This document shows, piece after piece, positions 52,897-61,686 of a stretch of DNA of 64,000 nt (the stretch's first letter is position 1; every line of letters begins with the position of its first letter). Under the pieces are notes generated by a model. The model worked only from the letters and a program-made list of their open reading frames with translations. It did no database searches and had not been told where the DNA came from. The stretch lies in the NCBI RefSeq assembly GCF_013623835.1, contig NZ_JABKDE010000006.1:62001-126000 (forward strand), written 5' to 3'. The DNA comes from Brevibacterium oceani (GTDB lineage: Bacteria; Actinomycetota; Actinomycetes; Actinomycetales; Brevibacteriaceae). Position numbers and translations under genes: made by a program.

Positions 52897-55551
52897 GTGC
52901 CGCAATACAACCTCACCCGCGACGAAGCACGCGAAAGGTCCACCCTGGTGGACGTCTCGAGCTACGAGCACACCCTGATCCTCACGGGAGAGGGTGAGAG
53001 CTTCCGCGTGCGCTCGCGGATCCGGTTCACTGCCGCACCGGAGTCAACGACCTTCATCGACGCCATCACCGCCAGCGTCGAACGCGTGCGCCTCAACGGT
53101 CTCGACCTCGATCTCGCCGAGGTGGTCTCCCCCGCCCGCATCGGCCTTCCCGGTCTCGCCGCCGAGAACGAGCTCGTCATCGACGCGCACTTCTCGTATA
53201 TGAACACAGGGGAGGGACTCCACCGCTTCGTCGATCCTGTCGACGACGAGGTCTATCTCTATTCGCAGTTCGAGGTGCCCGACGCCCGGCGTGTGTTCCC
53301 CGTCTTCGAACAGCCGGACATCAAATCCCCTTTCTCCTTCACAGTCGTCGCCCCTGAGAAGTGGACAGTCGTCTCCAACTCACCCACACCGACGCCGGGT
53401 GACCCGATCGAGACGTTCACCGACCTCGGCGAAGCGCCGATCGAAGGAATGGCCGTGTGGCAGTTCGCGCCCACGACACCGATATCGTCCTATATCACCG
53501 CGATCATCGCCGGTCCCTACCGGTCGGTCCATTCGGAACTGATCTCTTCGGACGGATCTCCTGTCCCCCTCGGCCTGTACTGCCGATCCTCACTGTTCGA
53601 CTACCTCGACGCTGACAACCTCTTCGGTGTTACGAAGGCCGGCTTCGAGTTCTTCGAACGCGAGTTCGGAGTCTCCTATCCCTTCGAGAAATACGATCAG
53701 CTCTTCGTCCCTGAGTTCAATGCCGGGGCGATGGAGAATGCGGGGGCCGTGACGATCCTCGAGAACTATGTGTTCCGGTCCCGTCCGACCGAAGCACTCG
53801 TCGAGCGTCGAACCGTCACCGTCCTCCACGAACTCGCCCACATGTGGTTCGGCGACCTCGTGACCATGCGCTGGTGGAACGACCTCTGGCTCAATGAGTC
53901 CTTCGCCGAGTTCATGTCGACGCTGGCTACCGCGGAGGCGACGAAGTTCGCCGATGCGTGGACGACCTTCGCCACGATCGAGAAGTCCTGGGCCTACCGC
54001 CAGGATCAGCTGCCGAGTACCCATCCGATCGTTGCCCCGATCGAGGATCTCGCCGATGTCGAGGTCAACTTCGATGGAATCACCTACGCCAAGGGCGCCT
54101 CGGTGCTCAAGCAGCTCGTGGCCTGGGTCGGACGGGAGGAGTTCTTCACCGGGCTCAAGCGCTATTTCGACAAGCATTCATGGTCGAACACGGAGCTTGC
54201 CGATCTGCTCGATGAGCTCGCCGCCACCTCGGGCCGCGATCTGACCAGCTGGTCGAAGCTGTGGCTCGAGGAGTCCGGGGTCAATCTCATCGAAGCCGAC
54301 CTCCAGACGACGGGCGAAGCCGACGCCGAAGTGGTCGGAAGTCTGCGAGTCACGCAAGCTCCGTGGTCGCTCGACGGTCAGCCGACTCCGTCGCTGCGTC
54401 CGCATCGCCTGGCGATCGGCTTCTACTCCGATTCCGGAGACGGACGGCTCGCCCGCACTCACTCGTTCCCCATCGACATCGACTCCGCTGCCGTCACCGT
54501 CGACGAGGCGCGGGGACTGCCCCGCCCGGACGTCATCGTCGTCAACGATGCCGATCTCAGCTACGCCAAGGTGAGGTTCGACGATCGCAGCATGGCCGCC
54601 GCTGCCCACCGGCTGAGCGACTTCGATGATTCGCTCACCCAGCTGCTCGTGCTCGCTACCCTGTGGGACGAGGTCCGCGACGGTCAGCGTCCGGTCCAGG
54701 ACTACCTCGACACCGTCATCACCCATCTGGGTGCGATCACGCACTCCTCGGGTCTGCTCACCCAGATGCGTCAGCTCGACACCGCGGTCTCGTCCTACCT
54801 GCCTCCCGATCAGCGCAAGGCCGTGCATGCCCGACTCGCCGACCGGTTCATCGAGCTGCTGGGAACCATCGAGGAGGGCACTGATCAGGCCTTCCAATTC
54901 GTCCGCGGGTTCATCAGACACGCTGTCACCGAGGAGCAGCTGGAGCGCCTGAAATCATGGTTCGATCCCGCATGCGAATCCGTCTCCGGGATCGCCCTCG
55001 ACACCGATCTCACCTGGGAGATCCTCATCGGCCTGTGTGCCAACGACGCCGTCGACGATTCGGCCGTTCAGGAGATGAGCCGACGCGATCCCACCGCCAC
55101 CGGCGCCCGACAGGCCGCGACCGCACGAGCCTCCCGCCCCACCTCGGCGGCGAAGTCCGAGACCTTCACCCGCCTCGTCGACGCTGTGGATCTGCCGAAT
55201 TCCGAACTCGGGGCACTGGCTCTCGGCTTCGGCACCGGGCTGCAGCGACCCGATGGTGAGATCATCACTGCACAGGAGCCGCTGCGGCCGTTCGCCGATG
55301 AGTACTTCGACCGCGTCGCGGGCTGGTGGGAGACCAGAACCCTCGAGACCGCGCAGACCTTGACTCTGCGCCTGTTCCCACCGGTGAGTTCCGTCACGGT
55401 CTCATCCGCCCGACAGTGGCTGGCCGATCATCCCGCGGCGCCGAAGGGCCTGCTGAGGCTGATGAGGGAGAACCTCGCCGAGGTCGAACGGGCGCTGGAG
55501 GTTCAGCGTGTGTCCAGCGCTTCCAAGGGATCATTGAACCTCGAGGGCTAG
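52897..55551 (+). CDS. pepN: Aminopeptidase N (M1 family)
   Basis: An 884-residue zinc aminopeptidase that removes N-terminal residues from peptides in the cytosol. The exopeptidase motif GAMENAGAVTILENY and the zinc site HELAHMWFGDLVTMRWWNDL, with the third ligand in WLNESFAEF 18 residues on, are intact. The ERAP1-like C-terminal domain fills the last 350 residues. The start is GTG at 52897, because the family starts with PQYNLTRDEA and GAAGG lies upstream; an ATG at 52846 would add 17 residues. Its stop codon lies in the -10 box of mscS. Confidence 0.95.
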   Translation: MPQYNLTRDEARERSTLVDVSSYEHTLILTGEGESFRVRSRIRFTAAPESTTFIDAITASVERVRLNGLDLDLAEVVSPARIGLPGLAAENELVIDAHFSYMNTGEGLHRFVDPVDDEVYLYSQFEVPDARRVFPVFEQPDIKSPFSFTVVAPEKWTVVSNSPTPTPGDPIETFTDLGEAPIEGMAVWQFAPTTPISSYITAIIAGPYRSVHSELISSDGSPVPLGLYCRSSLFDYLDADNLFGVTKAGFEFFEREFGVSYPFEKYDQLFVPEFNAGAMENAGAVTILENYVFRSRPTEALVERRTVTVLHELAHMWFGDLVTMRWWNDLWLNESFAEFMSTLATAEATKFADAWTTFATIEKSWAYRQDQLPSTHPIVAPIEDLADVEVNFDGITYAKGASVLKQLVAWVGREEFFTGLKRYFDKHSWSNTELADLLDELAATSGRDLTSWSKLWLEESGVNLIEADLQTTGEADAEVVGSLRVTQAPWSLDGQPTPSLRPHRLAIGFYSDSGDGRLARTHSFPIDIDSAAVTVDEARGLPRPDVIVVNDADLSYAKVRFDDRSMAAAAHRLSDFDDSLTQLLVLATLWDEVRDGQRPVQDYLDTVITHLGAITHSSGLLTQMRQLDTAVSSYLPPDQRKAVHARLADRFIELLGTIEEGTDQAFQFVRGFIRHAVTEEQLERLKSWFDPACESVSGIALDTDLTWEILIGLCANDAVDDSAVQEMSRRDPTATGARQAATARASRPTSAAKSETFTRLVDAVDLPNSELGALALGFGTGLQRPDGEIITAQEPLRPFADEYFDRVAGWWETRTLETAQTLTLRLFPPVSSVTVSSARQWLADHPAAPKGLLRLMRENLAEVERALEVQRVSSASKGSLNLEG

Positions 55552-55554
55552 TCT
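55549..55554 (+). promoter_or_regulatory. -10 box before mscS
   Basis: TAGTCT, beginning with the pepN stop codon TAG, lies 9 nt before the mscS ATG and would give a 3-nt leader. No ribosome site precedes mscS. No -35 is visible. Confidence 0.35.
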
Positions 55555-55563
55555 CGAGAAATC

Positions 55564-56748
55564 ATGACTTCTGACGCAATGGAAAACACTGTTCAAGCCG
55601 CAAGTGACTTCGATTGGTCGTTCCTCCTCGGTGCTCCGCTGCAGATCACGGTCATCGTCATCATGGCCTTCGTCGTCAATCTCATCGTCCGGTACTTCAT
55701 CCGCCGGTTCACCACCGCGGTCGCCAAAGGCACGGTCGGCAGTGAGAAGGCCGAAGGTGCTGGGCTGACGAAGTTCTCGTCTGCCGCGCTCGAAGCGCAG
55801 CGGACGGGGATCGACCAGCAGACGATCAAGGAACGGCGTGCGCAGCGGGCCAAGACCGTGGGTCGCATGCTGTCCTCGGTGACGACGATCCTCATCAGCG
55901 TCATCGCCGCGCTGATGATCCTCGACGCGCTGAGCTTCAATATCGCGCCGATCCTCGCATCTGCCGGTATCGCCGGTGTCGCCATCGCCTTCGGTGCGCA
56001 GGAGCTCGTCCGTGACTACCTGTCCGGTTTCTTCATCGTCATCGAGGATCAGTACGGAATCGGCGACACCGTCGACCTGGGCGAAGCCGTCGGCGAGGTC
56101 GAGGACGTCGGACTGCGCCGGACCCAGGTCCGTGACCTCACCGGCACCCTGTGGCATGTGCGCAACGGCGAGATCCTGCGCGTGGGCAACCTCTCCCAGG
56201 GCTGGGCCCGCGCCGTTCTCGACATCCCCATCGACTACCGAACTTCGATGGATGACTACCGCGAGATGACCGCGGACGTCACCCGCACCCTGAAGAAGGA
56301 TCCCGAGATCGCCCGAGCCATGCTCGAGGATCCGGAGATCGCCGGTGTGCAGTCCCTGTCCGGGTCGTACCGGGTCATCCGCACGATGGTCAAGACGAAG
56401 CCGAACCAGCAGTGGATGGTCGAACGTGCCTTCCGCGCCGAGCTCATGACGGAGCTGGCCAAGCGAGGAGGGCAGATCGGAATGGTCCAGGAGACCGTTC
56501 TGCGCACGCTGCCGGGCACGGATGAGAAGTCCTCCGAGGAGAACTCCTCAGCAGAGAGTTCCGTGACCGGGTCCGTCGTCACCACCTCCGTCCGGGACAA
56601 GCACGGTCGGGACGAGCACCGGGGACAGAAGTCCTCGGCCAGTCGCAGCAGCGAATCCCCCTCCCCGCTGCCCAGCGAGCAGGAGATCCGCGCCGGCGCA
56701 CAGGAGGACTCACCGAGCGAAGGGTCGAACGATGACGCAGACGAGTGA
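55564..56748 (+). CDS. mscS: Small-conductance mechanosensitive channel
   Basis: A 394-residue MscS-family channel that opens under membrane tension to release solutes. Helix 1 is at about 24-45. A charged linker with KERRAQRAKTVGRML precedes helix 2 (about 103-125). The pore helix shows GIAGVAIAFGAQELVRDYLS, and the beta domain starts FIVIEDQYGIGDTVDLGE. The last about 70 residues are a Ser/Glu-rich disordered tail. It follows pepN by 12 nt and overlaps the globin gene by 17 nt. Confidence 0.92.
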   Translation: MTSDAMENTVQAASDFDWSFLLGAPLQITVIVIMAFVVNLIVRYFIRRFTTAVAKGTVGSEKAEGAGLTKFSSAALEAQRTGIDQQTIKERRAQRAKTVGRMLSSVTTILISVIAALMILDALSFNIAPILASAGIAGVAIAFGAQELVRDYLSGFFIVIEDQYGIGDTVDLGEAVGEVEDVGLRRTQVRDLTGTLWHVRNGEILRVGNLSQGWARAVLDIPIDYRTSMDDYREMTADVTRTLKKDPEIARAMLEDPEIAGVQSLSGSYRVIRTMVKTKPNQQWMVERAFRAELMTELAKRGGQIGMVQETVLRTLPGTDEKSSEENSSAESSVTGSVVTTSVRDKHGRDEHRGQKSSASRSSESPSPLPSEQEIRAGAQEDSPSEGSNDDADE

Positions 56749-57136
56749 CGATTCGATCTTCGCGGCCGTCGGCGGCCATGAGACGTTCACCCGCCTCGTC
56801 GATGTCTTCTATGAGCATGTCGACGAGGATGCGCAGCTCATTGCGATGTACCCGGACGGGCACGAACTCACCGGGGCGAAGCACCGCCTGCAGACCTTTC
56901 TCGAGCAGTACTTCGGCGGACCGTCGACCTATCAGGAACAGCGCGGACATCCTCGCCTGCGGATGCGTCACTTCGACTACCCCATCGACTTCGACGCGAG
57001 GGACCGCTGGCTGCGATGCATGCGCGCAGCCCTCGACGACGTCGCCCTGCCTCCGCTCTACGACGAGATGTTCTGGGACTACTTCCAACGGGCGGCGACC
57101 GCGATGGTCAATTCCGCGAATCCCAACATCCGCTGA
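56732..57136 (+). CDS. glbO: Truncated haemoglobin, group II
   Basis: A 134-residue 2/2 globin of the GlbO (trHbII) type. The proximal histidine is in LRMRHFDYPID, and the group II tryptophan at G8 is in RDRWLRCMRAAL. The tyrosines FYEHV and TYQEQRGHPRL are also typical. Such globins bind O2 and may help respiration or detoxify reactive species in the cytosol. The ATG at 56732 lies inside mscS (17-nt overlap), suggesting coupling with it. Confidence 0.93.
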   Translation: MTQTSDDSIFAAVGGHETFTRLVDVFYEHVDEDAQLIAMYPDGHELTGAKHRLQTFLEQYFGGPSTYQEQRGHPRLRMRHFDYPIDFDARDRWLRCMRAALDDVALPPLYDEMFWDYFQRAATAMVNSANPNIR

Positions 57137-57252
57137 TCAGGTGCGCGTATGCCGCGCGCTGATCGCGCCGGATGATCGCGACCGTCGAACGGCCGGTCCG
57201 CAGGCTGGGCATTGTGCCCAGGCGATGCGGCGACTTCATGCGAGGCAGTGTC

Positions 57253-57921
57253 TCATACGCGGGCGCGGGTGAGCAGATGGCCTCCCGGTGCGGCGATGCG
57301 CAGCCAGCCCGAGGCCTCCATCACGCTCAGCTTCCTGTCATCGTCGCGCCCGGCATTCGGGATGAAGCGCAGCGCGGCGGCAGCGAACGCCAGACCGCCG
57401 GGCAGTCCGGTACCGGCGGCACCCTTCATCTCGCGTGACCACACCCGGGAGCGCAGTGCTTTGACAGCGTGACCTCCCGAACCCTGGGGCGCACCGGCGC
57501 TGACCTCTTCGATCCCCTCGGCCGCGGCGGCATGAAGGTCGCCTACCGTGATCGTGTCGCGCATCTGCCATCCGGTGCGCGGCGGCGCGATGCCGGTCCA
57601 GGACACGAGCACCGAATTCGGAGGCACCGGCAGCGAGGCGCCGTTCTCCTCCCGGGCGAAGCGATCGAGCAGGTTGGACAGCGGCACCGCCTCGTCGAGC
57701 CCGTCGAGTTCGGATCCGCGCAGCCGCAGCATCCGCATGCCGAGGACGAGCGGGGTCGGGTCGCCGATCCCATGCGGGAACAGCGGTGCGACCGAGGCCG
57801 CCAGGACGTCGGAGAAGACCTGCAGGCGCATCACCCCGTCGGAATCGGCCTTGTGGGCCAGCGAGGTGAAGGCGGACAGGTCGCGCATGGCCAGCGGGTC
57901 GGCGATCTCGAGCACACTCAC
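57253..57921 (-). CDS. Conserved hypothetical protein coupled to a thioesterase gene
   Basis: I do not recognise a domain in this 222-residue protein. It is soluble-looking, with no signal or membrane helix. It begins MSVLEIADPLAMRDLSAFTS, has an aromatic-poor, Ala/Leu/Arg-rich body with VPPNSVLVSWTGIAPPRTGW and a hydrophobic GGLAFAAAALRFIP stretch, and ends ASGWLRIAAPGGHLLTRARV. The C-terminal segment VMEASGWLRIAAPGGHL suggests a beta-rich finish. The GTG at 57921 overlaps the upstream thioesterase stop (GTGA), so it is coupled to it. Confidence 0.7.
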   Translation of the reverse strand: MSVLEIADPLAMRDLSAFTSLAHKADSDGVMRLQVFSDVLAASVAPLFPHGIGDPTPLVLGMRMLRLRGSELDGLDEAVPLSNLLDRFAREENGASLPVPPNSVLVSWTGIAPPRTGWQMRDTITVGDLHAAAAEGIEEVSAGAPQGSGGHAVKALRSRVWSREMKGAAGTGLPGGLAFAAAALRFIPNAGRDDDRKLSVMEASGWLRIAAPGGHLLTRARV

Positions 57922-58469
57922 CGGCGCGCCCTCCGCAGCGGTACCTTGCCGCCGAGCACGGAGTCCATGGCTTCGGTCTCTGCTGCGCTCAGCCGCCGCG
58001 GTCGGCCCGAGGCCTTGTCGATGAAGACGACGACCGTTTCGGCGACCGTATACGCGCGGGAGCCGTCGGGTTCGCAGATGACATAGCCGACCGTCACCGA
58101 AGCCGGGCTGACATCGCTGATGACGAGATCGACTGCGATGGGGCCGGACCGGTACGGAATCGGAGCACGATATTCGATCGCATGAGAGGCCACGAGCAGT
58201 TCGGTCGTCGCCGAGGCTGCCGCAACGACGGCGGGAATCTCCACCCCGCTGATGGTCGCGGCGATTCCGAAGTGACCGGGTGTGGTCGGGGCATCCGTGC
58301 TGTGCGTCGGGGACCCGAGGACCCGCACTCGGGCCTCTTCGAGCAGCCGCAGCTGGGTGACGTTGTTGACGTGCCCGTAGACGTCCATATCACCCCATCT
58401 CAGCTCCAGCAGTACGCGGGTGAAGTCGTCGAGAAGGGGGTCGGTGGCGCCTGAGTGCATGCGTCCCAT
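57918..58469 (-). CDS. Hotdog-fold acyl-CoA thioesterase (4HBT type)
   Basis: A 183-residue thioesterase with the hotdog motif LRWGDMDVYGHVNNVTQLR, in which the Asp and the HVNN are characteristic of YbgC/4-hydroxybenzoyl-CoA thioesterase relatives. IEYRAPIPYRSGPIAVDLVI and VFIDKASGRPRRLSA close the fold. It hydrolyses a cytosolic acyl-CoA of unknown chain. The ATG at 58469 is preferred: GGAAGG lies 7 nt upstream. ATGs at 58472 and 58460 are alternatives. It is divergent from tesB, so two thioesterases share a promoter region. Confidence 0.85.
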   Translation of the reverse strand: MGRMHSGATDPLLDDFTRVLLELRWGDMDVYGHVNNVTQLRLLEEARVRVLGSPTHSTDAPTTPGHFGIAATISGVEIPAVVAAASATTELLVASHAIEYRAPIPYRSGPIAVDLVISDVSPASVTVGYVICEPDGSRAYTVAETVVVFIDKASGRPRRLSAAETEAMDSVLGGKVPLRRARR

Positions 58470-58556
58470 CATGCCACCTTCCGCCCGGTGGTGTCGCACG
58501 CGATAGGATCGTGAACTGAACGCACGATCGGCACCGCCGTCCGAGGGAGAGAACCT

Positions 58557-59465
58557 ATGACCGAAGAAGCATCCACCGAGGCTGAGGCGAATGTTGCACG
58601 ATTGCACGAGATCCTCGACCTGCGGCGGCTCGACTTCACCGCGGCTTCGAGCGAGTCGGACTTCTTCATCGGCCACAGCCAGTACAAGCCGGACGGACGG
58701 GTCTATGGCGGTCAGGTGCTTGCGCAGTGCGTCGTCGCCGCTGCCGCAACTCTCCCCGAGGATCGGCTGATCCATTCCCTGCATGGGTATTTCCTCCGCG
58801 CCGGCGACGTCAGTGAGCCGATCGAGTTCGGCGTCGAGCGTCTGCGCGACGGTCGCTCTTTCTCCGCCCGCCGAGTGCATGCCTATCAGAAGGGGGCGCC
58901 GATCCTCTCCCTCATCGCCTCTTTCCAGGACGAACAGCCGGGCCTCGAACACTCCGAGGAGATGCCGACCGGACTGCCGGCCCCTGAGGACTGTCCCGAG
59001 GTGCTCGACCTCATCGGCGACGATGATTCCCCGGTGACAACGGAATGGCTGGCCAAACGCCCCTTCGAGATCCGGCCCGTCGAGACCTCCCTGCACGCCC
59101 CTCAGACCACAGCAGCCGCGTCTCGGGAGCAGCATTCCTGGATCCGCACCAGCGCACCGTTCGGTGACGACCCGGTGCTCAATGCCGCCGCTTTGGCCTA
59201 TGCCAGCGATTTCAACCTGCTCGAGCCCGTGCTTCTGCACCACGATCTCACCTGGCGGACTCCTGGCCTGCGGGTGGCCAGCCTCGATCACGCGATGTGG
59301 TGGCACAGGCGAGTCCGCGTCGACGAGTGGATGCTCTACGTGCAGGAGTCCCCAGCATCACAGGGTGGTCGAGGACTCGGCTATGGACGCATCTTCTCCC
59401 AGGACGGAACTCTGCTCGCCACCGTGGCCCAGGAGGGTATGGTCCGGGTCAAGGAGTCCCGATGA
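58557..59465 (+). CDS. tesB: Acyl-CoA thioesterase II
   Basis: A 302-residue double-hotdog TesB. The first half shows GRVYGGQVLAQCVVAAAATL and HSLHGYFLRAGD. The second half shows AALAYASDFNLLEPVLLHHD, containing the catalytic Asp, and SLDHAMWWHRRVRVDEWML. It cleaves medium- to long-chain acyl-CoAs. GAGGGAGAG precedes the ATG at a good distance. A TAGGAT box at 58504-58509 may be its -10. It overlaps the next gene by 4 nt. Confidence 0.94.
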   Translation: MTEEASTEAEANVARLHEILDLRRLDFTAASSESDFFIGHSQYKPDGRVYGGQVLAQCVVAAAATLPEDRLIHSLHGYFLRAGDVSEPIEFGVERLRDGRSFSARRVHAYQKGAPILSLIASFQDEQPGLEHSEEMPTGLPAPEDCPEVLDLIGDDDSPVTTEWLAKRPFEIRPVETSLHAPQTTAAASREQHSWIRTSAPFGDDPVLNAAALAYASDFNLLEPVLLHHDLTWRTPGLRVASLDHAMWWHRRVRVDEWMLYVQESPASQGGRGLGYGRIFSQDGTLLATVAQEGMVRVKESR

Positions 59466-59695
59466 GCGACGACACCACGATGATGGACATCATCGGCACC
59501 ATCCTCCTTCGACTCGTCACTGTGGCGCTATTCATCGTCATTGCGATCCTCGCGCTGCTGTTCTTGCGGTCGAACACTGACCTGCACATGGGCTTCATCG
59601 CCGTCCTGGCCATCGCGGTGGGCGTCGTCGGTGCGCTGCTCCTCCGGCTGCTCTTCACCGGCCTGTCGCGCCTCGGGCGCACGAGCGATCACTGA
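59462..59695 (+). CDS. Two-span small membrane protein
   Basis: A 77-residue protein beginning MSDDTTMMDIIGTILL. It has two or three closely spaced hydrophobic helices (about 9-35 and 42-66) and a short basic tail ending RLGRTSDH. The ATG overlaps the tesB stop (ATGA), so it is translated with tesB. I know no function. A longer in-frame reading upstream lies inside tesB and is rejected. Confidence 0.75.
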   Translation: MSDDTTMMDIIGTILLRLVTVALFIVIAILALLFLRSNTDLHMGFIAVLAIAVGVVGALLLRLLFTGLSRLGRTSDH

Positions 59696-59814
59696 ACTCC
59701 GTAGAACGCACGCTCACCGAACGCCGTCGGCTGCCGGAGCGGACCACCCGCAGAGTCGCTGACGCCGTGTGGGCGAGCCGCGGTTGAGGAAAGAGCGTCG
59801 TCGTCCTCGGCAGC

Positions 59815-59859
59815 GACACAGCGATGCCCCGGTCCTGGTGACCGGGGCATCGCTGTGTC
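59815..59859. terminator. Bidirectional terminator between the tesB unit and ettA
   Basis: A perfect 19-bp stem (59815-59833 with 59841-59859) and a 7-nt loop between convergent genes. Confidence 0.85.
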
Positions 59860-59877
59860 TGGCTCTGCGGCAGCGGA

Positions 59878-61560
59878 TCAGTCGCGGGTGAGGCGACGAT
59901 GCGTGACGCGGTGCGGCCTGGCCGCATCCTCGCCGAGGCGCTCGACCTTGTTCTTCTCATAGGCTTCGAAGTTGCCTTCGAACCAGTACCAGGCGGCCGG
60001 GTTCTCTTCCGTGCCTTCCCACGCGAGGATGTGGGTAGCGACTCGGTCGAGGAACCACCGGTCGTGGGAGACGACCACGGCACAGCCGGGGAATTCGAGC
60101 AGAGCGTTCTCCAGCGACCCGAGCGTTTCGACGTCGAGGTCGTTCGTCGGCTCGTCGAGCAGCAGCAAGTTGCCGCCCTGCTTGAGCGTCAGAGCGAGGT
60201 TGAGTCGATTGCGCTCACCGCCGGAGAGGACTCCGGCCTTCTTCTGCTGGTCCGGGCCTTTGAAACCGAACGCCGAGACGTACGCACGCGAAGGCATCTC
60301 CACCGAGCCGACCTGGATGAAATCGAGTCCGTCGGAGACGACCTCCCACAGCGTCTTATCCGGGTCGATGCCGCCGCGGGACTGGTCGACATAGGAGATC
60401 TTCACGGTCTCGCCGATCTTGAGGTCTCCCCCGTCGAGCTCTTCGAGACCGACGATCGTCTTGAACAGGGTCGACTTGCCGACGCCGTTGGGACCGATGA
60501 CACCGACGATGCCGTTGCGCGGCAGTGAGAAGCTCAGATCGTCGATGAGCTGACGTCCGTCGAACCCCTTCTCGATCTTGTCCGCTTCGATGACGACATC
60601 GCCGAGGCGAGGCCCGGCCGGGATCTGAATCTCTTCGAAATCGAGCTTCTTGGTCTTCTCGGCTTCGGCGGCCATCTCCTCATAGCGGGCCAGACGGGCC
60701 TTCGACTTCGTCTGCTTCGCCTTCGGGTTCGACCGTACCCATTCGAGTTCGTCCTTGAGGCGCTTGGCCAGCTTCGCGTCCTTCTTCCCCTGGACCTGGA
60801 GCCGCTCGCGCTTCTTCTCAAGATAGGTGGAGTAGTTGCCTTCGTAGGGGTAGAGGTGACCGCGGTCGACCTCGGCGATCCATTCGGCGACGTGGTCGAG
60901 GAAGTACCTGTCGTGCGTGATGGCGATGACGGCACCGGGGTAGGACGTGAGGTGCTGCTCGAGCCACAGCACCGACTCCGCGTCGAGGTGGTTCGTCGGT
61001 TCGTCGAGGAGCAGCAGGTCCGGCTTCTCCAGCAGCAGCTTGCACAGCGCCACGCGACGACGCTCACCGCCGGAGAGCACCGAGACATCGGCATCCGGCG
61101 GCGGGCAGCGCAGAGCATCCATCGCCTGTTCGAGCTGGGAATCAAGATCCCACGCATCGGCGGCGTCAATGGCTTCCTGCAGCTTGCCCATCTCTTCCAT
61201 CAGTGCGTCGAAGTCCGCATCGGGATCCGACATCTCCTCGGAGATCGCATTGAATCGGTCGACCTTCGCCTTGATCTCGCCGACGCCCTCCTGGACATTG
61301 CCGAGGACGGTCTTCTCTTCGTTCAGCGGGGGCTCCTGCATGAGGATGCCCACACTGTAACCGGGGCTGAGCCGAGCCTCACCATTCGATGGCTGCTCCA
61401 GGCCCGCCATGATCTTGAGGATCGTTGATTTGCCGGCGCCGTTGGGGCCGACCATACCGATCTTCGCTCCGGGATAGAACGACATCGATACATCGTCGAG
61501 GATGACTTTGTCACCGTGCGCCTTACGCGCCTTATGCATGGTGTAGATGAATTCGGCCAT
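59878..61560 (-). CDS. ettA: ABC-F translational throttle EttA
   Basis: A 560-residue soluble ABC-F ATPase that binds the ribosomal E site and tunes the first elongation step to energy status. Two ABC cassettes are seen: Walker A GPNGAGKST (about 38-46) with LSGGERRRVALCKLLL, and Walker A GPNGVGKST with LSGGERNRLNLALTL. The EttA P-site-tRNA-interacting motif region between them is Lys/Arg-rich (WVRSNPKAKQTKSKARLARY). No membrane segments are present. No ribosome site precedes the ATG; a TAGCCT box ends 9 nt upstream. Confidence 0.96.
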   Translation of the reverse strand: MAEFIYTMHKARKAHGDKVILDDVSMSFYPGAKIGMVGPNGAGKSTILKIMAGLEQPSNGEARLSPGYSVGILMQEPPLNEEKTVLGNVQEGVGEIKAKVDRFNAISEEMSDPDADFDALMEEMGKLQEAIDAADAWDLDSQLEQAMDALRCPPPDADVSVLSGGERRRVALCKLLLEKPDLLLLDEPTNHLDAESVLWLEQHLTSYPGAVIAITHDRYFLDHVAEWIAEVDRGHLYPYEGNYSTYLEKKRERLQVQGKKDAKLAKRLKDELEWVRSNPKAKQTKSKARLARYEEMAAEAEKTKKLDFEEIQIPAGPRLGDVVIEADKIEKGFDGRQLIDDLSFSLPRNGIVGVIGPNGVGKSTLFKTIVGLEELDGGDLKIGETVKISYVDQSRGGIDPDKTLWEVVSDGLDFIQVGSVEMPSRAYVSAFGFKGPDQQKKAGVLSGGERNRLNLALTLKQGGNLLLLDEPTNDLDVETLGSLENALLEFPGCAVVVSHDRWFLDRVATHILAWEGTEENPAAWYWFEGNFEAYEKNKVERLGEDAARPHRVTHRRLTRD

Positions 61561-61569
61561 AGTGGTCTC

Positions 61570-61575
61570 AGGCTA
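61570..61575 (-). promoter_or_regulatory. -10 box of ettA with near-leaderless start
   Basis: Minus-strand TAGCCT, then GAGACC, then ACT and the ATG, so the leader would be 3 nt. The discriminator GAGACC matches those of the chorismate mutase and SPFH genes. Confidence 0.4.
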
Positions 61576-61686
61576 TCGTTTTGGCACACCCCAGCGCGAA
61601 TTGACGATCGCTTGAAGACCAGTGCTCACCGCGACGCCGCGGAGGCACCGCTGTCAGTCAAAAGTACTGAGAGCTCCAGTGGATGC

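Noticed and set aside
58470..59306. Upstream extension of the 4HBT thioesterase frame
   Set aside because: It lies opposite tesB, and a ribosome site supports the start at 58469.
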